64,000 nt of DNA from Anthostomella pinea (GCA_963556695.1 CAUWAG010000017.1:1-64000); one strand, 5' to 3'. Numbered from the stretch's first letter, positions 35,796 to 48,553 are shown. A program made the numbers and translations. The notes: a model not told the origin generated them from the sequence alone.

Positions 35796-37782
35796 TTACA
35801 CTGCACCAGCAGCCAACATCTTCTTTCGCAGGTAGTCCTTGTAGTCTCCTATCGAACCACTCCATGGCTTAATAGATCGGTTCTCACACACCAAGATCTG
35901 CTTCGCAATCTTGTCCAGCAGTCTATTGGGGTAGTCAGTATCATCTCAGTGTCCTAGAAACTACACGTGTGGGTACGACTAACCTGAAGTCGTGGGAGAC
36001 GACGATGACACCACCAGTGTAGTGATCGATGGCATCGGCCAAGGCGTCAATGGTCGTAATGTCAAGACCGTTGGTAGGCTCGTCGAGCAGAAGCATATTG
36101 GGCGAGTCGAGGGCCAACAGTGCGAAGACAATACGACTCTTTTGGCCCTCAGATAGGGTACCCATCAGGGCAGTCTGCGAGCTGCCAGAAACTCCGTATC
36201 GGCCAAGTGCCTGTCTCCAGTACTGGTAATCCTGCGACTTCTCCCTATACTTGTCGCGGACAAAGTCCAGAGCACTCTTGGTCAGGTCGAGTTGTTCGGC
36301 GCTGTGCTGCGAGTACATGCCGAGCTTGAGATGGGTGTGGCGACGGACAGAGCCCGAAGTAGGTGAGAGCTTGCCTGTCATGAGGCGCAGAAGAGTACTC
36401 TTGCCAACACCGTTGGGGCCGACCAGGGCTGTTCGAGAGTCCATGTCGAAACCGAGATCCATGTTGCGGTACAGGTCGTCCTTGGTCTCTCCAGAGTATG
36501 AGAACGTGACGTCGTCGAAGGACAGGACAGGCGGAGGCAGCTTGTCAGCATCGGTGAATCTGAACGTGAAGGCTTTCTCATCCTTGACTTCCTCGATTAA
36601 GCCATCGGCAACCATCTTGTCGAGAATCTTCTGTCGGGACTTGGCCTGGCGCACCAAGTTGGCGTAGGTACCCGCACTGGCAATGAACTCCTTGATGTGC
36701 TTGATCTCGTCCTGTTGCTTCTTGTAGGCGGTCATCTGGTTGATCTCCTGCTCCTTGCGGGTCTTGTTGTAGGAGTCAAAGTTACCACCGTAGTAAATGA
36801 GCTGCTGCTTGCGCATATCGACCATGTTGGTGCAGACACCGTTCAAGAAATCTTGCGAATGAGAGACGAGCACCAGAGTCCGCTCCCATTTCTTCATGTA
36901 TTCTTCCAACCACACACAAGCTTCGAGATCCAAATGGGCAGTAGGGTCGTCCAAGAGCAGCAAGGTGGGTTTGACGAACAGGGCCTTCGCAAGAGCGACA
37001 CGCATACGCCAACCTCCGGACATGTCCTTGGTCTTTTTCTGGATGGTCGTCTTGTTGAAGCCAAGACCAGTCAGGATCAGCGATGCGCGCGTGGAAAAGG
37101 TCGAGGGGTCCATCTTGTCCATGTGCTGTTCTCAAGTTAGCAAGATTAGGTGTGGCTTGACGTAAGAGGGCAGGCATACCTCGTAGATGTCCATCAGGAT
37201 AGGGTCATCGGGACCCTGTTCCTCGAGGATGGTCTCGGCCAATTTGTCGAGGCGTTCCATCTCCTTGTTGGCTTCGTTGACGACCCAATCGAGAGCACCA
37301 TAGTCAGACGGCTCGGCGCCTTCGTTCAATAGGTAGATGTCGACATGCTCGGGGATGGGGTATTCTCGCTCCGCAATAGCCTTCAGCAGTGTACTCTTTC
37401 CGCAACCGTTCTCGCCCAACAATCCGTAGCGACGACCGAAAGTTAGCTCAAGGTCGGTCTCGTTTAGGAGTACTCGGCCGTGGAATGTTAAGGTGGTGCT
37501 GGTGATCTTGACGTCTCTGCTGCTGGGAATGGATGCGAGGACACCGGTTGTGATTCGGTCGGAAAGACCGTGCTTGTCCTTTTGGTCGGCCAGCTTCTTG
37601 GCCTTGTCCATGTCACCAGTTGCGGGCACATCGTTGGGATCGGGGGGGGTCTCGTCGCCGGCAGATGAGTTAGCCTTGGATGCGGCCTTGGAGCCGGCCT
37701 TGGATCGCGAAACGAGAGTCTTCTTCTCGCCACCGGCCTCGGCCTTCTTGGCGAGTCTCTTTTCCTTGGAGGAGGAAACCAT
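35796..37782 (-). CDS. ARB1: ABCF-type ATPase, ARB1-like ribosome biogenesis factor
   Basis: Three exons (37180-37782, 35984-37125, 35796-35922; introns of 54 and 61 bp) give 623 aa, close to the usual length. A Lys/Ala/Ser-rich N-terminus (1-90) precedes two ABC domains and there are no membrane spans. NBD1 has Walker [10 protein letters not shown] (about 123-131), signature MSGGW (about 236) and Walker [16 protein letters not shown]2 has GPNGVGKST, signature LSEGQ and [12 protein letters not shown] with SHDF. The ABCF linker contains [26 protein letters not shown] sequence characteristic of ARB1. The small last exon supplies the C-terminal strand-helix end. The Walker B catalytic Glu of NBD1 is Asp here. 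It acts on pre-ribosome maturation and export in nucleus and cytoplasm. Confidence 0.94.
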
Positions 37783-39397
37783 GTTGGCGACGGTTGTTGG
37801 CGACGGCAGTAGTTGACGGAGGCAATAGAGGTGAGATGGCGCGTGGGAAAGAGAGGTGGTCGAGTATCAAGTCGAAGCGCAAGTCGAAGCGTGACTTTTT
37901 ACCCCGCCTCAAAGTTGCTTTCTTTGATTCAGCCACAAGCAAATGTGACTAGATTGTGCCACTGAAGAAAACAACGAATCAGTGGTAGTACGCAGACGTG
38001 AAAGTGGCGTCCTTATCAGAAAATACAGAGTTTTCCTGACTTGAGGATGAGGGTGATGACAGCCTGGCGAAAGAGCACAAGAGCTGAAGAGGTGGTGGTT
38101 GCAGGATGAAGAGGAAGGCGGAAGGCGGAAGGCGGGGTGTCTGGCGTGTCGTTACGTCGCTGTTGGAATGTAATTTTTGGGCTGCAATCGGCAGTGTGGG
38201 CTGTGGCTGTGGCGGCGACACCTTGTTTCATGGTGGGGGGCTGGCGGGGTGGGACTGAGCTAACCGGAGTACCTAGTGGGACTGTCAAATTTTCGCTTTT
38301 TTTCACTTTGATGACTCGACCTCAGCCACACGATAACCGATAAGCGCCACAGCTGCCTGTTGACGTCAGAGGCGTCCCTTTCTCCCTTTCTCCCTACAAT
38401 TGAAGTGGACGTACCTTACCGTGCAGGATTTTCTTCATCGAGGTCCTGCATGACGCTGCCCTACGCTTTATATATATTCCACTTTGGCCTTCATCGGAGA
38501 AAGCAGACCAAGGTTTCGCTGGAGCCATATTGGCGTCGAGGTTGAGGGAGAAGACGAACAGATTTCAGCCCTGAGCCGCCAAAGCACGTGCGTGAACGTT
38601 ATGTTAATTTGCTCGAGGTTACGGCAGAGCCTGAATTGATTCCACATCATCGGTATCATCTCAATCTGCTGGGTAGAGAACACGAAGTCTTCACGGTTCC
38701 GAATTTGGAGGTAGACTCATCATGTTCATATGCTTCACTCTCCATGCAGTATTTCCCTATTGTGGGTTGCGCGTGGTCAGGACAGCGCTAGTAAAGGAAG
38801 ATGAAAAGAAAAGAGAAGAAAATCCTCCGGTCAAGTGCAAAGAAGTTGGTGACTAGACAAATGAGATGTAAGGTACCCTTGAAGAAGAAAGTTCGAACAC
38901 TCTGCAAGTGGGACAGGAATAGGGGCTAATGTAATAGGGGCAGTCTTGATGAACGCCAACATCGCTTTTTAGGAGAATTGCTGCCGACTGACTTAACGCA
39001 GGGCTCTTGCCCTGGCGCGGTCCGTCTGCCTTCTTCCCGGTTCCCCTCGGGCCGCACAATCTCTGCTTCTTTCCTCTCGGAACCGGCTGAGTGATGCCTC
39101 GGCATCTTCAAATTTCGATGCGAATACATTCGGTTGGTCTCAGACCAAGGAGTGTCCAAGTAGAGATTACAATGTGAGGTAATATTCTCCAAGGCTGAAC
39201 CAGGTGAAGGGGCAAAAGAGAGTGTGTGTATTGTTGTTGGCGACAGCCATCATAAGATAAAGAGAGTTACATGAAGTGAGCAGACATTTTCCATAATGCT
39301 CCCCAGTCACAGCAAGCGATACGGCAGAGATCTAATCCCGAACTACATGCTAACATCTACCTCTAGACATCCAAAACTAGCAATTGGCTTCATCGTC
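37783..39397. other. Intergenic region ARB1 promoter to aldehyde dehydrogenase 3' end
   Basis: About 1.6 kb. The first 300-400 bp are the ARB1 promoter, with a short AGGCGGAAGGCGGAAGGCGG run at 38115-38134. No supported gene or repeat element is seen in the remainder. Confidence 0.55.
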
Positions 39398-40956
39398 CTA
39401 ATTCGCAGCAGCTTGCCCAGCCATGGACTCTGTCGGGTCAACGATGGCCACTGCTTGTATGTGGAGAAATCCTATTCTTCCCCCGCCGCTTGCTTTCGTA
39501 AGTGAGCCCGGGTGATTCGCTGCATTTAAACTTCAGCGTAAGGAGACATCGTAACATGTGGCTGTACTTACCATCATTTCCGACGGTGGCCATTGGGTGG
39601 TTGATGCTTATCAACTCGACATCCAACTCGCGCGCAACTCTTAGAGCGCGGCAGACGTCTTTGCTGTAGACTGCCGAGGTCATTCCATATTTCGAGCTGT
39701 TGACCAACTCTATAGCTTCGTCGTCTGTATTGACCACATATACTTGGAGTGTGGGCCCGAACCCCTCTTCATCGTATATCTCCATCTCGGGTGTAACACC
39801 AGTGATGACAACCGGCTGCAACGTATCAGGCGCAAGAAGTTTGACCTCGCCACAAAGAACCCTGGCACCTTTAGCGACTGCTTCTTGGAGCAATCCAAGT
39901 GTCCTGGCGGGACCGGCTGGGGTGACGGCGCTCGCCGGTGGAAAGCTCTCGGCCGCCTTCTTGAGCAGCGGCATGAACTGGTCGTACACCTTGGCGTCCA
40001 CAATGACACGATCGGTGGAGAAGCAAATCTGTACGTGGTGGATGAAGCCACAACGAACGGCAGCATTCGCTGCAAGCTCCAGGTCCGCATCGTCAAGGAC
40101 CAAGGCCGCTCCCTTTCCGCCGAGCTCCATCAGGACGGGCTTCAGGTACTTCCCAGCTAGAGCCCCTATGCGGGCTCCTACGTTGGCAGACCCGATGAAC
40201 TCTGTCTTTCGAATATGGGGATGCGCTATCAGTGTCTCGGTGGCAACTGCAGCATCCTCGCGTTGACTCTGGATCACATTGAGTACTCCAGCGGGGAGAC
40301 CAGCCTCATTGAAGAGCCTGGCAATCGAATGATGTGTATGCGGGAACATCTCGGAAGCCTTTAGTACCACGGTACAGCCAGCCCCTATGGCAGCCACGAT
40401 TTCCTTGACACATAGAACGACAGTTCCGTTCCATCTACACTCGCAAGCACTTAGTCAGCGATGTCATGACAGGCTCACATGTTGTGTGGGTTGATACTGA
40501 CGGCACGATGTCCAGGACGGGGCCCAAGGGACGTTTGAAGGTCAAAGCGGTCTGGCCAGGGACGGAAAGAGAGGGAGTCTCCTTCGCCAACGCAGCAGTA
40601 AGTCTCGCATTCGTTTCCTCGATGAAACCGATTGCACCTGCCACACCGCCCGCCGCAAACGCATCAGAGCAGTTGATCTCTTAGGCTTGAATCTTTGCTA
40701 GTCTGCTTGTATGCTCGAGCATCAAGGCAGCAAATTTCCCGAGAATAGTGCGGCGAGTCTGGACTGAGGATTTCGACCAAGGTTTGAATGCCCGCATGGA
40801 GGACTCCACGGCGGCAATGCAGTCCTCCTTACTTGCACTGACGTAACGAACATAGTCAGCCTTTGTCTTGCAAGAGTAATTGGTCACCACCGTCGAGTTC
40901 GATGGGCGAAGATCCTGTTGATCTATCACCAGTGGAATACTTTCGAGGTCAGTCAT
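39398..40956 (-). pseudogene. Aldehyde dehydrogenase with one in-frame stop codon
   Basis: Three exons (40502-40956, 39572-40434, 39398-39519; introns of 67 and 52 bp) join in frame to about 480 codons, the normal ALDH length. The only defect is TAA at 40681-40683, between KIQA and EINCSD. Family landmarks are IVPWNG across the first splice, GCTVVLKASE (cofactor Lys), FIGSANVG, MELGGKG (general-base Glu), the nucleophile Cys in HHVQICFSTDR, and EEGFGPTLQVY. The first intron has a GTCAGT donor. A C-to-T change from CAA would explain the stop. Relatives oxidise aldehydes, including vanillin-like aromatics. It could be a fresh pseudogene, an assembly error or, less likely, a readthrough gene. 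Confidence 0.82.
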
Positions 40957-41672
40957 TGTGGTTGACGTTTGGGATTCTTGTTGGTTAACGAGTAAGGTCT
41001 GGGTTGCGTAAAATGCGATGTGAGGTGTGTGTCCGACTCCAGACTCTCGACTGCTTCGGCCTGCGATAAGCCTCCTTCATATAGCAGGACGACGGGTTCC
41101 TCGGCTCATCCCTTGCTTGAGCTTGGATTCGATTCCTAACGGCTGGTGCTTTCGCTTTCGCTTCTGGCTCATCTGCTGGCCCGGACTTATCACGAGTTCA
41201 TTCTGCAATCCCCATTCCGATTTTGACTTTACCAAACGACAATACACCAATAAAAGTATGTAACACTCCAGGGATCGTAGTATCTTTCTGACCAAAGGAG
41301 AGCTTGATTAGAAATTGAAGGACCCTCGGGACTACCTATATGCCGGCGATTTTTCCTACCCCTGGTTAACCAGAACCAGGATTTGATGTAAGGGAGCTAT
41401 CAATGTGCTTGAACCAACGAGCCTTGGCAGGCCAACGACGAGCATGCAGAAGGTTTGTTGGTCGTATCAGGCATGTCGCTGCCGGTTGCAGATCTCCAAG
41501 CTTCCTCTCCAAACTTCGACGCCAGGTCTTCCAAGCATTCCTCGCACTGCTTTCTCTAGTTGCGTGGCAGCTATCCAACTTGAACGAGCTTGTCCAAGTC
41601 TACGCCATAAACTCGAATTTGACCAGCGCATTCCCCCATCGCCCCTAAGACGCAGACTTGCAGGGAGTAATC
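40957..41672. other. Divergent intergenic region, ALDH/P450 pseudogenes
   Basis: About 700 bp between two outward-pointing coding starts. A CTATATGAAG TATA-like string lies on the minus strand near 41073-41082, about 115 bp upstream of the ALDH start. No gene is seen. Confidence 0.5.
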
Positions 41673-43723
41673 ATGTCCGTTATCCTCGCCGCTCTCACTG
41701 TTGCACCAGCAGCATGGTTTCTGTACTCGAGGCTCAAGGCTTTAATTTCATCGCCGAGACTAAACCTGCCGTATGTGAAATTCGAAGGGGATAACTCGCG
41801 TTCCAGATATCGGACTCAGAGCGCGACCATCTTGGCCAAGGGATACGCACAGGTGAGTTTCTCCTGAATTACGCCTCCAAGTGGTATTTGACGGGCAGTA
41901 CATCACTAAAGGCTTGCCATTCTGCATGCGCAACTCAAACGATGTAACACTCCACCAGTCATACTTCAAGTCAGATACCTTGACGAAGTAAATGGGTGCC
42001 CGAAGACCGACTCAGTTTCTGGCGTCATATAGACAAGGCAAGTAAATTGTTCCTGTACATATCGTCAATCTGCGGTATGACTATCCTGCTCACTGCTCTT
42101 GTGTTACCAGCAATCCATCCTGACCCAGATCGGCGGGCCTGGAATAACTGATGAAGTCAACATGGCAGCGAGGCAGGGTCTTAATCGAGCACTCGGTGAG
42201 CTCGATTAGATTTCTTGCAGAGCTTCCAACACTGATCCTTAGGTCTCCATAGCCTCCTTGATCGAGCCTTGGCACAAGGTCTGCCTTGCGGCGTACGCAA
42301 AGGAGATGCCCGGGTACTACTGCTTCCCGTAGTCTTACTTGGCTTTCCATATCTGACTCCCAATTGTTTAGACTGGACATCGCTGCAGCCGTATCCGCTA
42401 ATCGTCAAGACCTTTGCCAGCATGTCTGCCTGCGCCATCATTGGGCCTGAACTTGGAGGGCTCGAGTCGGAGTGGCAGATGCTCTCGATGCGCTACGTCG
42501 AGGCCGCGCTCAGCGCTCCCAGCAAGGTGGAAGCGAAATATCCTGCTTGGTTGTACTGGCTTTCGCGATACACCAACGACGGGGTGAAGGCCATGTGGAA
42601 ATACCAGGCTCGCGCTGCAGAACTCCTCGCTCCTGTCTTGGGAGCTCGCGTCGCCGCCACTCAAGAGCTCCAAGCTGGGCCGCGCAAGAGAGGTGGCAAA
42701 GGGCCGCGGAAGTTTGAGGATGGAGTGCAGTGGCTCTACGGCGCGCATACAGCGAGAGGCAACCAACTGACGGCAGAACAGCTACCCCGAGATCTGTTCG
42801 TCATCATGACCGCCTCTATTCACAGCACGTCGGGCGCTGGGCTGGCAATCTTGATCGACATGCCTGAGCACCCTCGAGCGCTATCTGAGATTAGAGATGA
42901 AATCGCGCGCGTTAAAGCCGCCAACCCGACGTGGACTCGCCAGGCATTGGGTGAACTGCAAATCCTGGACAGCTTCATGCGAGAAGGCGCGCGCTTTCAT
43001 GCTTTGACTCAATGTATGTGCCACGAGAACAATGAGGACTGTTTCTTGCCCTATCTCCCTGTTGTGAATTGTCTTTCACAGTATAGGTTGTCCTATACAT
43101 AGTGGGCTTCGTTCGATTCTTTTGGGACTACATGATCATTCGCTGTGTTTGGCTGGTCGTTACCTCTTGGTTTCACTGACCCGAAGCGACAGATACCGCG
43201 GTCCAGAGAATACCGACATCGGACTTCACCTTCAAGGACGGCTTGACGATTCCCGCTGGCACGACATTGGCCTTCCCCAGCTTCCGTATGTACATTCAAG
43301 TGTCTTGTTTCCCCCTGTCCTGGTAAATTCCTCGCCATGAATCTAGTCTTCCGGCCAGTAGTTACTGACCAGGCCTGTCCTAAAGACCACAATTTCGATC
43401 CGGCCGTGCACCCCCAACCCGAATCGTTTGATACTATGCGACATCTGCGGAAGCGGCAGGAACGAACGAACACACACAGGTATCACTTCGCGTCGGTGTC
43501 AGATGACATGATGAACTGGGTTGCAGGACGGCACGCCTGCCCGGGGCGTTTCTTCGCCCAAGAGACGCTGAAGCTCATGTTTATCCATCTCCTGACACAT
43601 TACGAGTTCAAGCATGCAGAAGACACTAAAGAGAGTCCCCGATACCTTTCCAACAATCTGTTCGTTATCGCGAACCCGGCGCTGCCTGTTCTTTTCAGGG
43701 AAAAAGAGGTGGTTTCGAAGTAA
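41673..43723 (+). pseudogene. Cytochrome P450, 5' half decayed, 3' half intact
   Basis: Exon 1 (41673-41852) encodes a membrane anchor and the start of the P450 (RLNLPYVKFEGDN). After a 46-bp intron, the next 400 bp still show family segments (GLPFCMRN, RYLDEVNGCPK, IGGPGITDEVNMAARQGLNRALGELD). They sit in different frames with stops between them, so that part is broken. From about 42371 to the end the gene reads cleanly. The C-terminal half begins with DWTSLQPYPLIVK, and the I-helix reads TASIHSTSGAGL. The K-helix reads DSFMREGAR, with the ExxR Glu and Arg. Two well-placed introns follow (43014-43192 and 43286-43385), then the haem loop WVAGRHACPGRFFA and stop at 43721-43723. The family resembles the DSFMRE-type P450s of fungal secondary metabolism. 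Not functional as it stands. Confidence 0.83.
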
Positions 43724-44284
43724 TCATTGATGGTACACAGGATTCTGGGCACCGGACCTAGCATGCGAATAGAGTGGTCTCGCAGAGCAGACTTGTGTGG
43801 TAGGGGGAATTACTGCTTAGCTTGCTATTAGATTGAACTAGATCGCGACAGACCAGAAGGCAACAAGCGTAAAGCCATTGCATAGTGGCATTCAGGGGTT
43901 ACGCTAATTTAGCACATGAACGACTGAGTTGAATAACCGGACTTATGTCTTCCATTCTTCGGCAACACATCGTTGGTCCCAGTACAAAAATATTTCGGTT
44001 TCAGCAACTCGGATCACTCCAATCCCTGACACCAACTACATGTAGAGAGTCAATACCATACCGGACAGTTGTTCTATAGTCGTATCACACCTTGAAAAAG
44101 AGAACTACCATAATCCGTAGCGCTGGCTTCGGAAAACAAAGACTCTAAGTGTTGAAGCCTATTCGCTCTCTAATGCAGACTTATCTCTTCTATCTGTCCG
44201 TTTGTATGCATTACCGTAGCAGATACGGCATGAATGCCGTGTTGGTGAACCACTCCAGCACTCGAGTAACGCTCGAATATGCAT
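43724..44284. other. Convergent intergenic region
   Basis: About 560 bp between the P450 stop and the MFS stop. It is AT-richer than its neighbours, with no gene or repeat element recognised. Confidence 0.5.
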
Positions 44285-46239
44285 CTACGACCCCGGACCG
44301 TCTATTTTTTCCACCGGGTCTCGATCCTTTAGCTGCTGCGCTTGGCCAGCCGCCTCAGCTGCGAAGCGGCATTTCCTCCGTATCCGTTCACCATACCGGT
44401 AGAAGATAAATGGGAACGGGACGCAGGCTAGAGCCAAGAAGCCCGGAACACAACTTGCCCAATGGATACCGAGACGACGGTACATGATCTAAGCGCACAC
44501 ACGCCGATGGCGGCTGTGTTAGCAGTTGTCTTGGCAGGGCAGGACTCGACATGAGATGAAGTGCGTGGGATGCGTAGTCGGCTTACCGCGGTGAAAAGAG
44601 GGAACGCTGCGCCAAAGACGGACCGGAGCATGCCGTTCGCTGCGAGCACGCTAGCCGCATAGATGGTGTATGCATCGACCAGGTAGTTCTGGATGGAGAT
44701 GTATACGAGAACGAAGCCGAAGCCGAAGGGTGCTTGGGCGGCGATGGACACGAGCCAGTGGATAGAGGGGCTGTCGGTCCAGGCGAACCAGAAAAGCCCG
44801 ATTGGGATGGCCACACAGCCGACTAGGGACATGGGAAGTCGGATTTCCGGGTCGAAAGACTTCTCGTGGTGGGCCTTGTTGGAATAGATAGTTACGCAGA
44901 TGGCGGTGAGGATTCCAATGCCAATTCCGGTAGCGAGACCGAGAAATGCGAGACCTCCGATTCCTTGGCCCAAGCCGCGGTACTCTTGGTAGACTATGGG
45001 GAAGGCAGCGAAGAACAGATATAGCTAATCTGTTTGTCAGTGGGATTAATATAAAGGGGTTCATAAACAGTGACCTACGGTGCCGTACAGAATGGCCATG
45101 TAAACGGTCAACACCAGGACTATGGGCTCATAGCAAAGTAGAACCCAAGGGCGGACCACAGCAGTCTTCATCGTTGCCAGCAACGACTTTCCCTTGTGGT
45201 CCATCTTGAGCTTCGAGACATACACGCGGCCAGTAGCTTGCGAGAGCTTCTCCGCACGCCGCTTAAGCAGTACGGGGGCAAACGTCTCGGGCATGACCAC
45301 AGCCATCGAGAGGCAGCATACGGTTCCCAGGATCGCACTGGAATGCTGGTAAGCACAGAGTATCTTCGTGACCATGACGAAAAGGGGGAAAGGGGAGGGG
45401 CGCTGCCTTACAGGAAGCCCTGTATCCATCTCCATCCCGCTGCCTGTCCTAGGAATCCACCAACCACCGGGCCAAGGGCGGGCCCGAACAGAGGAGCCGA
45501 TGAAAAGAAGATCATGGCCAGGTCTCGCTCTTCATCGGGCCAGATGTCTGCGAGAATCCCTCCTGCAATGGCTAGTGGTGAGGAGCCGAATGCGCCTGCC
45601 AGAAACCGCATAATCACAAGACCTTCGATTGTAAGAGTCAAGGCGCACCCCACCAGTGAACAGCACGAAAGCGGAGTACTGAGTCGTATCAGCAGACCAC
45701 ACACACTGGTCATCGGGGGGGAAGGTAACGGACAGTGCATAGGAAAACGGATTTCCTGCCATACACCTCGCTCAAAGGACCCCAAATAACCGGACCGACT
45801 GCAAACCTGGAGGGATTGGGGCATCAGCAGACAGTAACGTTACGGAGTATGCAGCTTGAGTCGGACGATAGGGCCGGAGGGGTATCGATACTTACCCCAG
45901 GATGAAGGCGGACAGTCCCAGCTCGAATACCTCGTCGCTGATAGCGAATGTCTCCATGACCTGAGCGGGAGAAGCCGTGTAAGCACTTGTGGCGAGGGCG
46001 ACGGCAAAGTTGGCCATGGACACCAGGCCTGTCCAGATCCACCGCATAGTCGGGCTGAATTGCATGGGGTCTTTCGGGTCACTGAGCGTCCATCCAATGG
46101 CGAATGGATCTTCGGCGGTCCCTGAACCAGGGTATGAATAGTTGATGATATGGTCGTCCAGCCAGCCGCGGTCGAACAGGAGGGCATGGTAGGCCAGGCG
46201 GCGGCGCGGCGGCAAGCGGGATTCGTCGGTCGTCTCCAT
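44285..46239 (-). pseudogene. MFS multidrug/DHA1-type transporter with a 1-nt frameshift
   Basis: Six exons can be placed: 45896-46239, 45734-45806, 45412-45678, 45079-45337, 44587-45024 and 44285-44488, with introns of 89, 55, 74, 54 and 98 bp. All junctions keep phase. Exon 3 is one base too long: frame is lost at the GGGG run (minus strand) near 45647-45651, and deleting one G restores FTGGCALTLTIEG. Landmarks are PMQFSPTMRWIW (N-terminal entry), FAVGPVIWGPLSEVYGRK (loop 2-3 motif), RFLAGAFGSSPLAIAGG (helix 5) and VMPETFAPVLLKRRA, the central-loop motif of polyamine/drug:H+ antiporters. The natural role would be efflux of a toxic or secondary compound. Whether the extra G is real or an assembly error cannot be settled here. 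Confidence 0.85.
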
Positions 46240-47387
46240 TGGTGCTCGCCGGCAAGAAGAAGTCGAAGAGGAGTTGAGGGGACGCGGGGTCGAGCCTGAA
46301 CAGGTAATGTAGTCAGGCAGTCCGAGACCTCAGACACCTGGATGCTACGCTGGCAGTAGCACCACTGGCAGCGGCATGCATTGATGAAGAGAACCAGAGT
46401 CGAAGATATGGAGGCGTGAGGGAGAGTTGACAGTCAGACCGACATCGTATGTCGGGCAGGAGTCATCTATTGGTGAGAAGCATTCCGTAAGGTATACAGG
46501 CGCCAATAAGTGAATTACATCGGGCAAACGTCATCAGGCACGGGCGTGCAGTCAGCCTTGTAGGTACTTGACGTGTCCGTGTCTCGGGTATTTTCCAGGG
46601 GTATTTCATTTGGTCGGACCAGTTGCTCCGGACAACCAGCCACCAGCCGTATATCGACATGTATCTCACCTGCAGTTTGCTTGAACTGATTGCAGTTGCA
46701 GCCGCGCACTATTCCATCATGGTTATTCCCGAGGCACAGGGGGTTCCTGCTAATCAGCACTGCATTGAGTCGGGGATGTTGATGTTCATGTACCCCCCTG
46801 CCCGTATGCAATGTAACCCCCAGAATCCATCCCCCCTTTCACCTCTTCCCCGGTGCCGCTTGGAACCCCTGTCCCGGAGACCCCTTCATCAGCCTTATTG
46901 TGTAGCCAAGCATGGGTCAATCAGCCCAGTCAAGGTAATCGAGATGGACACTCTAATCCGACGTCTGAACAACCTCGGATGTACCTATACCTTGAGGGGC
47001 CGCCCAACGAGCACGTTGAAGAATCCTGCGGAAACCATTCCATATCCGGCTCGTATCACTGCATGAAGGACAGGGGCTTCTCAACGAGTCATATTATACC
47101 CTGCGTCTCGGGGCCTACTCCGCGAAGAATGCATATGAGTCTGGTATGGCTGCGTCAGCTGTATGCGAGAGGTTGTGATATTCTATCACAGCTTCGTAAC
47201 TCTGGCTCTTCCTGAGGTCATTTTGCTGCCATGTCCTGCGTCTGTGGCAATCCGCCGATAAGGTAGCGCCAGCATAGAATGCAGACTTCAGAGTACCATC
47301 TGATCCCTCCTCGTCCTGACACCTGCACACCCAACTCTCCCACTTGCACTGAAACACTCAAGCTGTCGACTCCTTCCGTCTACGAAA
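46240..47387. other. Divergent intergenic region, transporter/methyltransferase
   Basis: About 1.15 kb containing two divergent promoters. No supported gene. Pyrimidine-rich sequence precedes the methyltransferase start. Confidence 0.5.
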
Positions 47388-48159
47388 ATGACTGCTGCGC
47401 AAATCCGCTCCCTGCCCATCCAAGAGCTCTACTCCCGATGGGGCACCGGCTACGACCAGGGCCGCGTCAACAACATGCAAGGCCTTGATGACACCGAGCT
47501 GGAGACCCTGCTTCCCAAGTTCGTCTCCATGCTTGCGCAAAGCCACGACTCGTCCGCCGCCCCCCTCAGAGTCATCGACTTTGGCTGTGGCACGGGACGC
47601 AACACGCTCAAGCTGATAGCGATGATCCCCGGCGCCGAGATCATCGGCCTCGACGCCACCCCGGCCTTGTTGGAAGTCGCAGAGCGTCGATGCAAGGAGG
47701 CCTCCGCTACGCTGCCAGATAATCTGCGACCAAAGGGTCTCTCCTTCCACGTGTACAACCCCTTGGAAGACAAGACGGGTGGGAAACCACCTGTTGAAGG
47801 CCAGGCGCAAGGACTCATCAGCACCTTGGTCATCGAGCATCTGCCTCTTGCAGACTTCTTCAAAATGTGCAGCCAGATCGTCGCGCCGGGAAGGGTATGT
47901 CCTTGCGACCAACACTCACGAAGATCTCGCTCGGATTGCCCGCGGAAATATCGTGGATCCGGAGACAGGGGCTCAGCTCTGAAGTGAGAGCTATCTTCAC
48001 TCTCACGAGGCGGTCAAGGCCGAGGGGGCCAAGTGGGGGTTTGACTTGGTGGAGGTTCAGGACGGCATTCCCAAGGACCCCAATATGGTAGGGGCCATGC
48101 GTGGACATTGGGATGGCGTAAAGTGCTGCGTGGGCTTTGTTTTGCGTAGACACGAGTAG
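47388..48159 (+). pseudogene. SAM-dependent methyltransferase with frameshift and nonsense codon
   Basis: The first 500 bases encode a class I methyltransferase. The start is MTAAQIRSLPIQELYSRWG. SAM motif I is VIDFGCGTGRNTLKL, followed by GLDATPALLEVAERR (acidic loop), and VIEHLPLADFF corresponds to the post-motif II region. At the GGG near 47893-47896 the frame is lost. One base further, the continuation is clear (YVLATNTHEDLARIARGN, DPETGAQL). An in-frame TGA at 47980-47982, explicable as CGA to TGA, interrupts that frame, which then runs to TAG at 48157 (SESYLHSHEAVKAEG ... CCVGFVLRRHE). Total length matches a protein of about 256 aa. It lies beside other decayed accessory genes. Substrate unknown. 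Confidence 0.82.
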
Positions 48160-48553
48160 CGTACATGTTGATAATCGACAATTTTGGCGAATACGCAATC
48201 TTCTTTTCTGTTTTAGTCAAGTCCAATGGAAATATCGTGTGTGTCAGCTGACTGACTAGAGTTTGTACCTGTCTAACAGACGCTGCAACTCTCTCAAGCA
48301 GGAATTCCAAATCACCACACTCAAAGTCTACAACCTATGCGATGGCAGTCAGGTCTCTTCCAGCACCCTCCCATAGAAACGGATGGGATAGCTAAGATGG
48401 GCCGTGTTGAACGCGGAGACGGTGTTCTGACATATTCAAGTTTACGTTGCGTATAGAAAAGCGGGGGAAATAATTGCAGATCATTGTCTGCGCAAGGGCT
48501 ACTCGGGAATAAGGTACAGACAACTAGGTATTCCTTCATAATGACGGTATTTT
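48160..48553. other. Short convergent intergenic region
   Basis: About 390 bp between the methyltransferase and sulfotransferase-like pseudogene 3' ends. No feature recognised. Confidence 0.5.

Noticed and set aside
39398..40956. Programmed stop-codon readthrough in the aldehyde dehydrogenase
   Set aside because: The context (TAA GAG) is not a known efficient readthrough motif, and neighbouring genes also carry lesions, so a simple nonsense mutation is more likely.
43093..43473. 126-codon minus-strand frame in the P450 pseudogene
   Set aside because: Overlaps P450 exons and the haem-domain introns; antisense shadow.
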